Below, piece by piece: positions 5,072-5,097 of a DNA stretch of 5,097 nt (the stretch's first letter is position 1; each line of letters begins with the position of its first letter). Origin of the DNA: Actinomycetes bacterium (GTDB lineage Bacteria; Actinomycetota; Actinomycetes; Propionibacteriales; Propionibacteriaceae); contig JAEYNS010000177.1 of assembly GCA_023412435.1 (NCBI GenBank), forward strand, positions 1-5,097. Reading direction: 5' to 3'. A program made the translations under genes and the position numbers. A model generated the notes under the pieces. That model was given only the letters and a program-made list of their open reading frames with translations, did no database searches and was not told the DNA's origin.

Positions 5072-5097
5072 TCAGCGCAGGTGCATCGGGTGGGCGG
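5072..5097 (-). CDS. C-terminal end of an unidentified gene, cut by window edge
   Basis: Reading leftwards from the right edge, one frame gives AHPMHLR followed by TGA at 5074-5072. The stop is followed at once by an 11-bp hairpin, as expected for the end of a gene. Seven residues are too few to name a product. The gene would be on the same strand as the GNAT gene, 55 bp upstream of it. Confidence 0.45.

Noticed and set aside
1..5097. CRISPR array, tRNA, rRNA, insertion sequence or phage remnants
   Set aside because: No regularly spaced repeats with spacers, cloverleaf, transposase or terminal inverted repeats were seen on either strand.
5072..5097. Naming the right-edge gene from its last residues
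   Set aside because: Seven residues (AHPMHLR) do not support any product assignment.

Overview
The window is GC-rich throughout, with G/C-biased third codon positions, GTG/ATG starts, strong AGGAGG-type ribosome binding sites and a leaderless-looking promoter. Together with protein sequences of actinobacterial type (long type II citrate synthase, cytoplasmic YceI, two-domain GNAT), this points to a high-GC actinobacterium. I cannot place it to genus. It looks like ordinary chromosome: I see no insertion sequence, phage gene, CRISPR array, tRNA or rRNA.

Layout, left to right. (1) A universal stress protein gene on the minus strand, cut by the left edge (1-502), with a promoter that seems to start transcription at the ATG. 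(2) An intergenic hairpin cluster (about 570-632) that probably terminates the next gene. (3) A yceI-family gene on the minus strand (660-1226), with a near-consensus promoter (TTGACA, 17 bp, TACATT) set inside an AT-rich run of repeated TCAAC motifs. (4) Divergent from it, the citrate synthase gene gltA on the plus strand (1502-2797). (5) An intergenic stretch with dyad symmetries (2858-2909), a promoter and a 12-bp palindrome, leading to (6) a glycerophosphodiester-phosphodiesterase-like gene on the plus strand (2986-3888). (7) A strong bidirectional terminator hairpin (3893-3921) between this and the convergent (8) two-domain GNAT acetyltransferase gene on the minus strand (3928-5016). (9) At the right edge, a hairpin (5039-5064) and the last seven codons of another minus-strand gene (5072-5097).

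The genes do not form an obvious pathway. gltA feeds acetyl-CoA into the TCA cycle, the usp and yceI genes suggest stress or envelope/isoprenoid-related housekeeping roles, the GDPD-like protein probably acts on a phosphodiester, and the GNAT substrate is unknown. Most appear to be single-gene transcription units separated by hairpins. I found no convincing new multi-gene system. The points most worth a second look are the repeat-laden yceI promoter, the four-copy symmetric repeat behind yceI, and the altered metal/phosphate-site residues of the GDPD-like protein.
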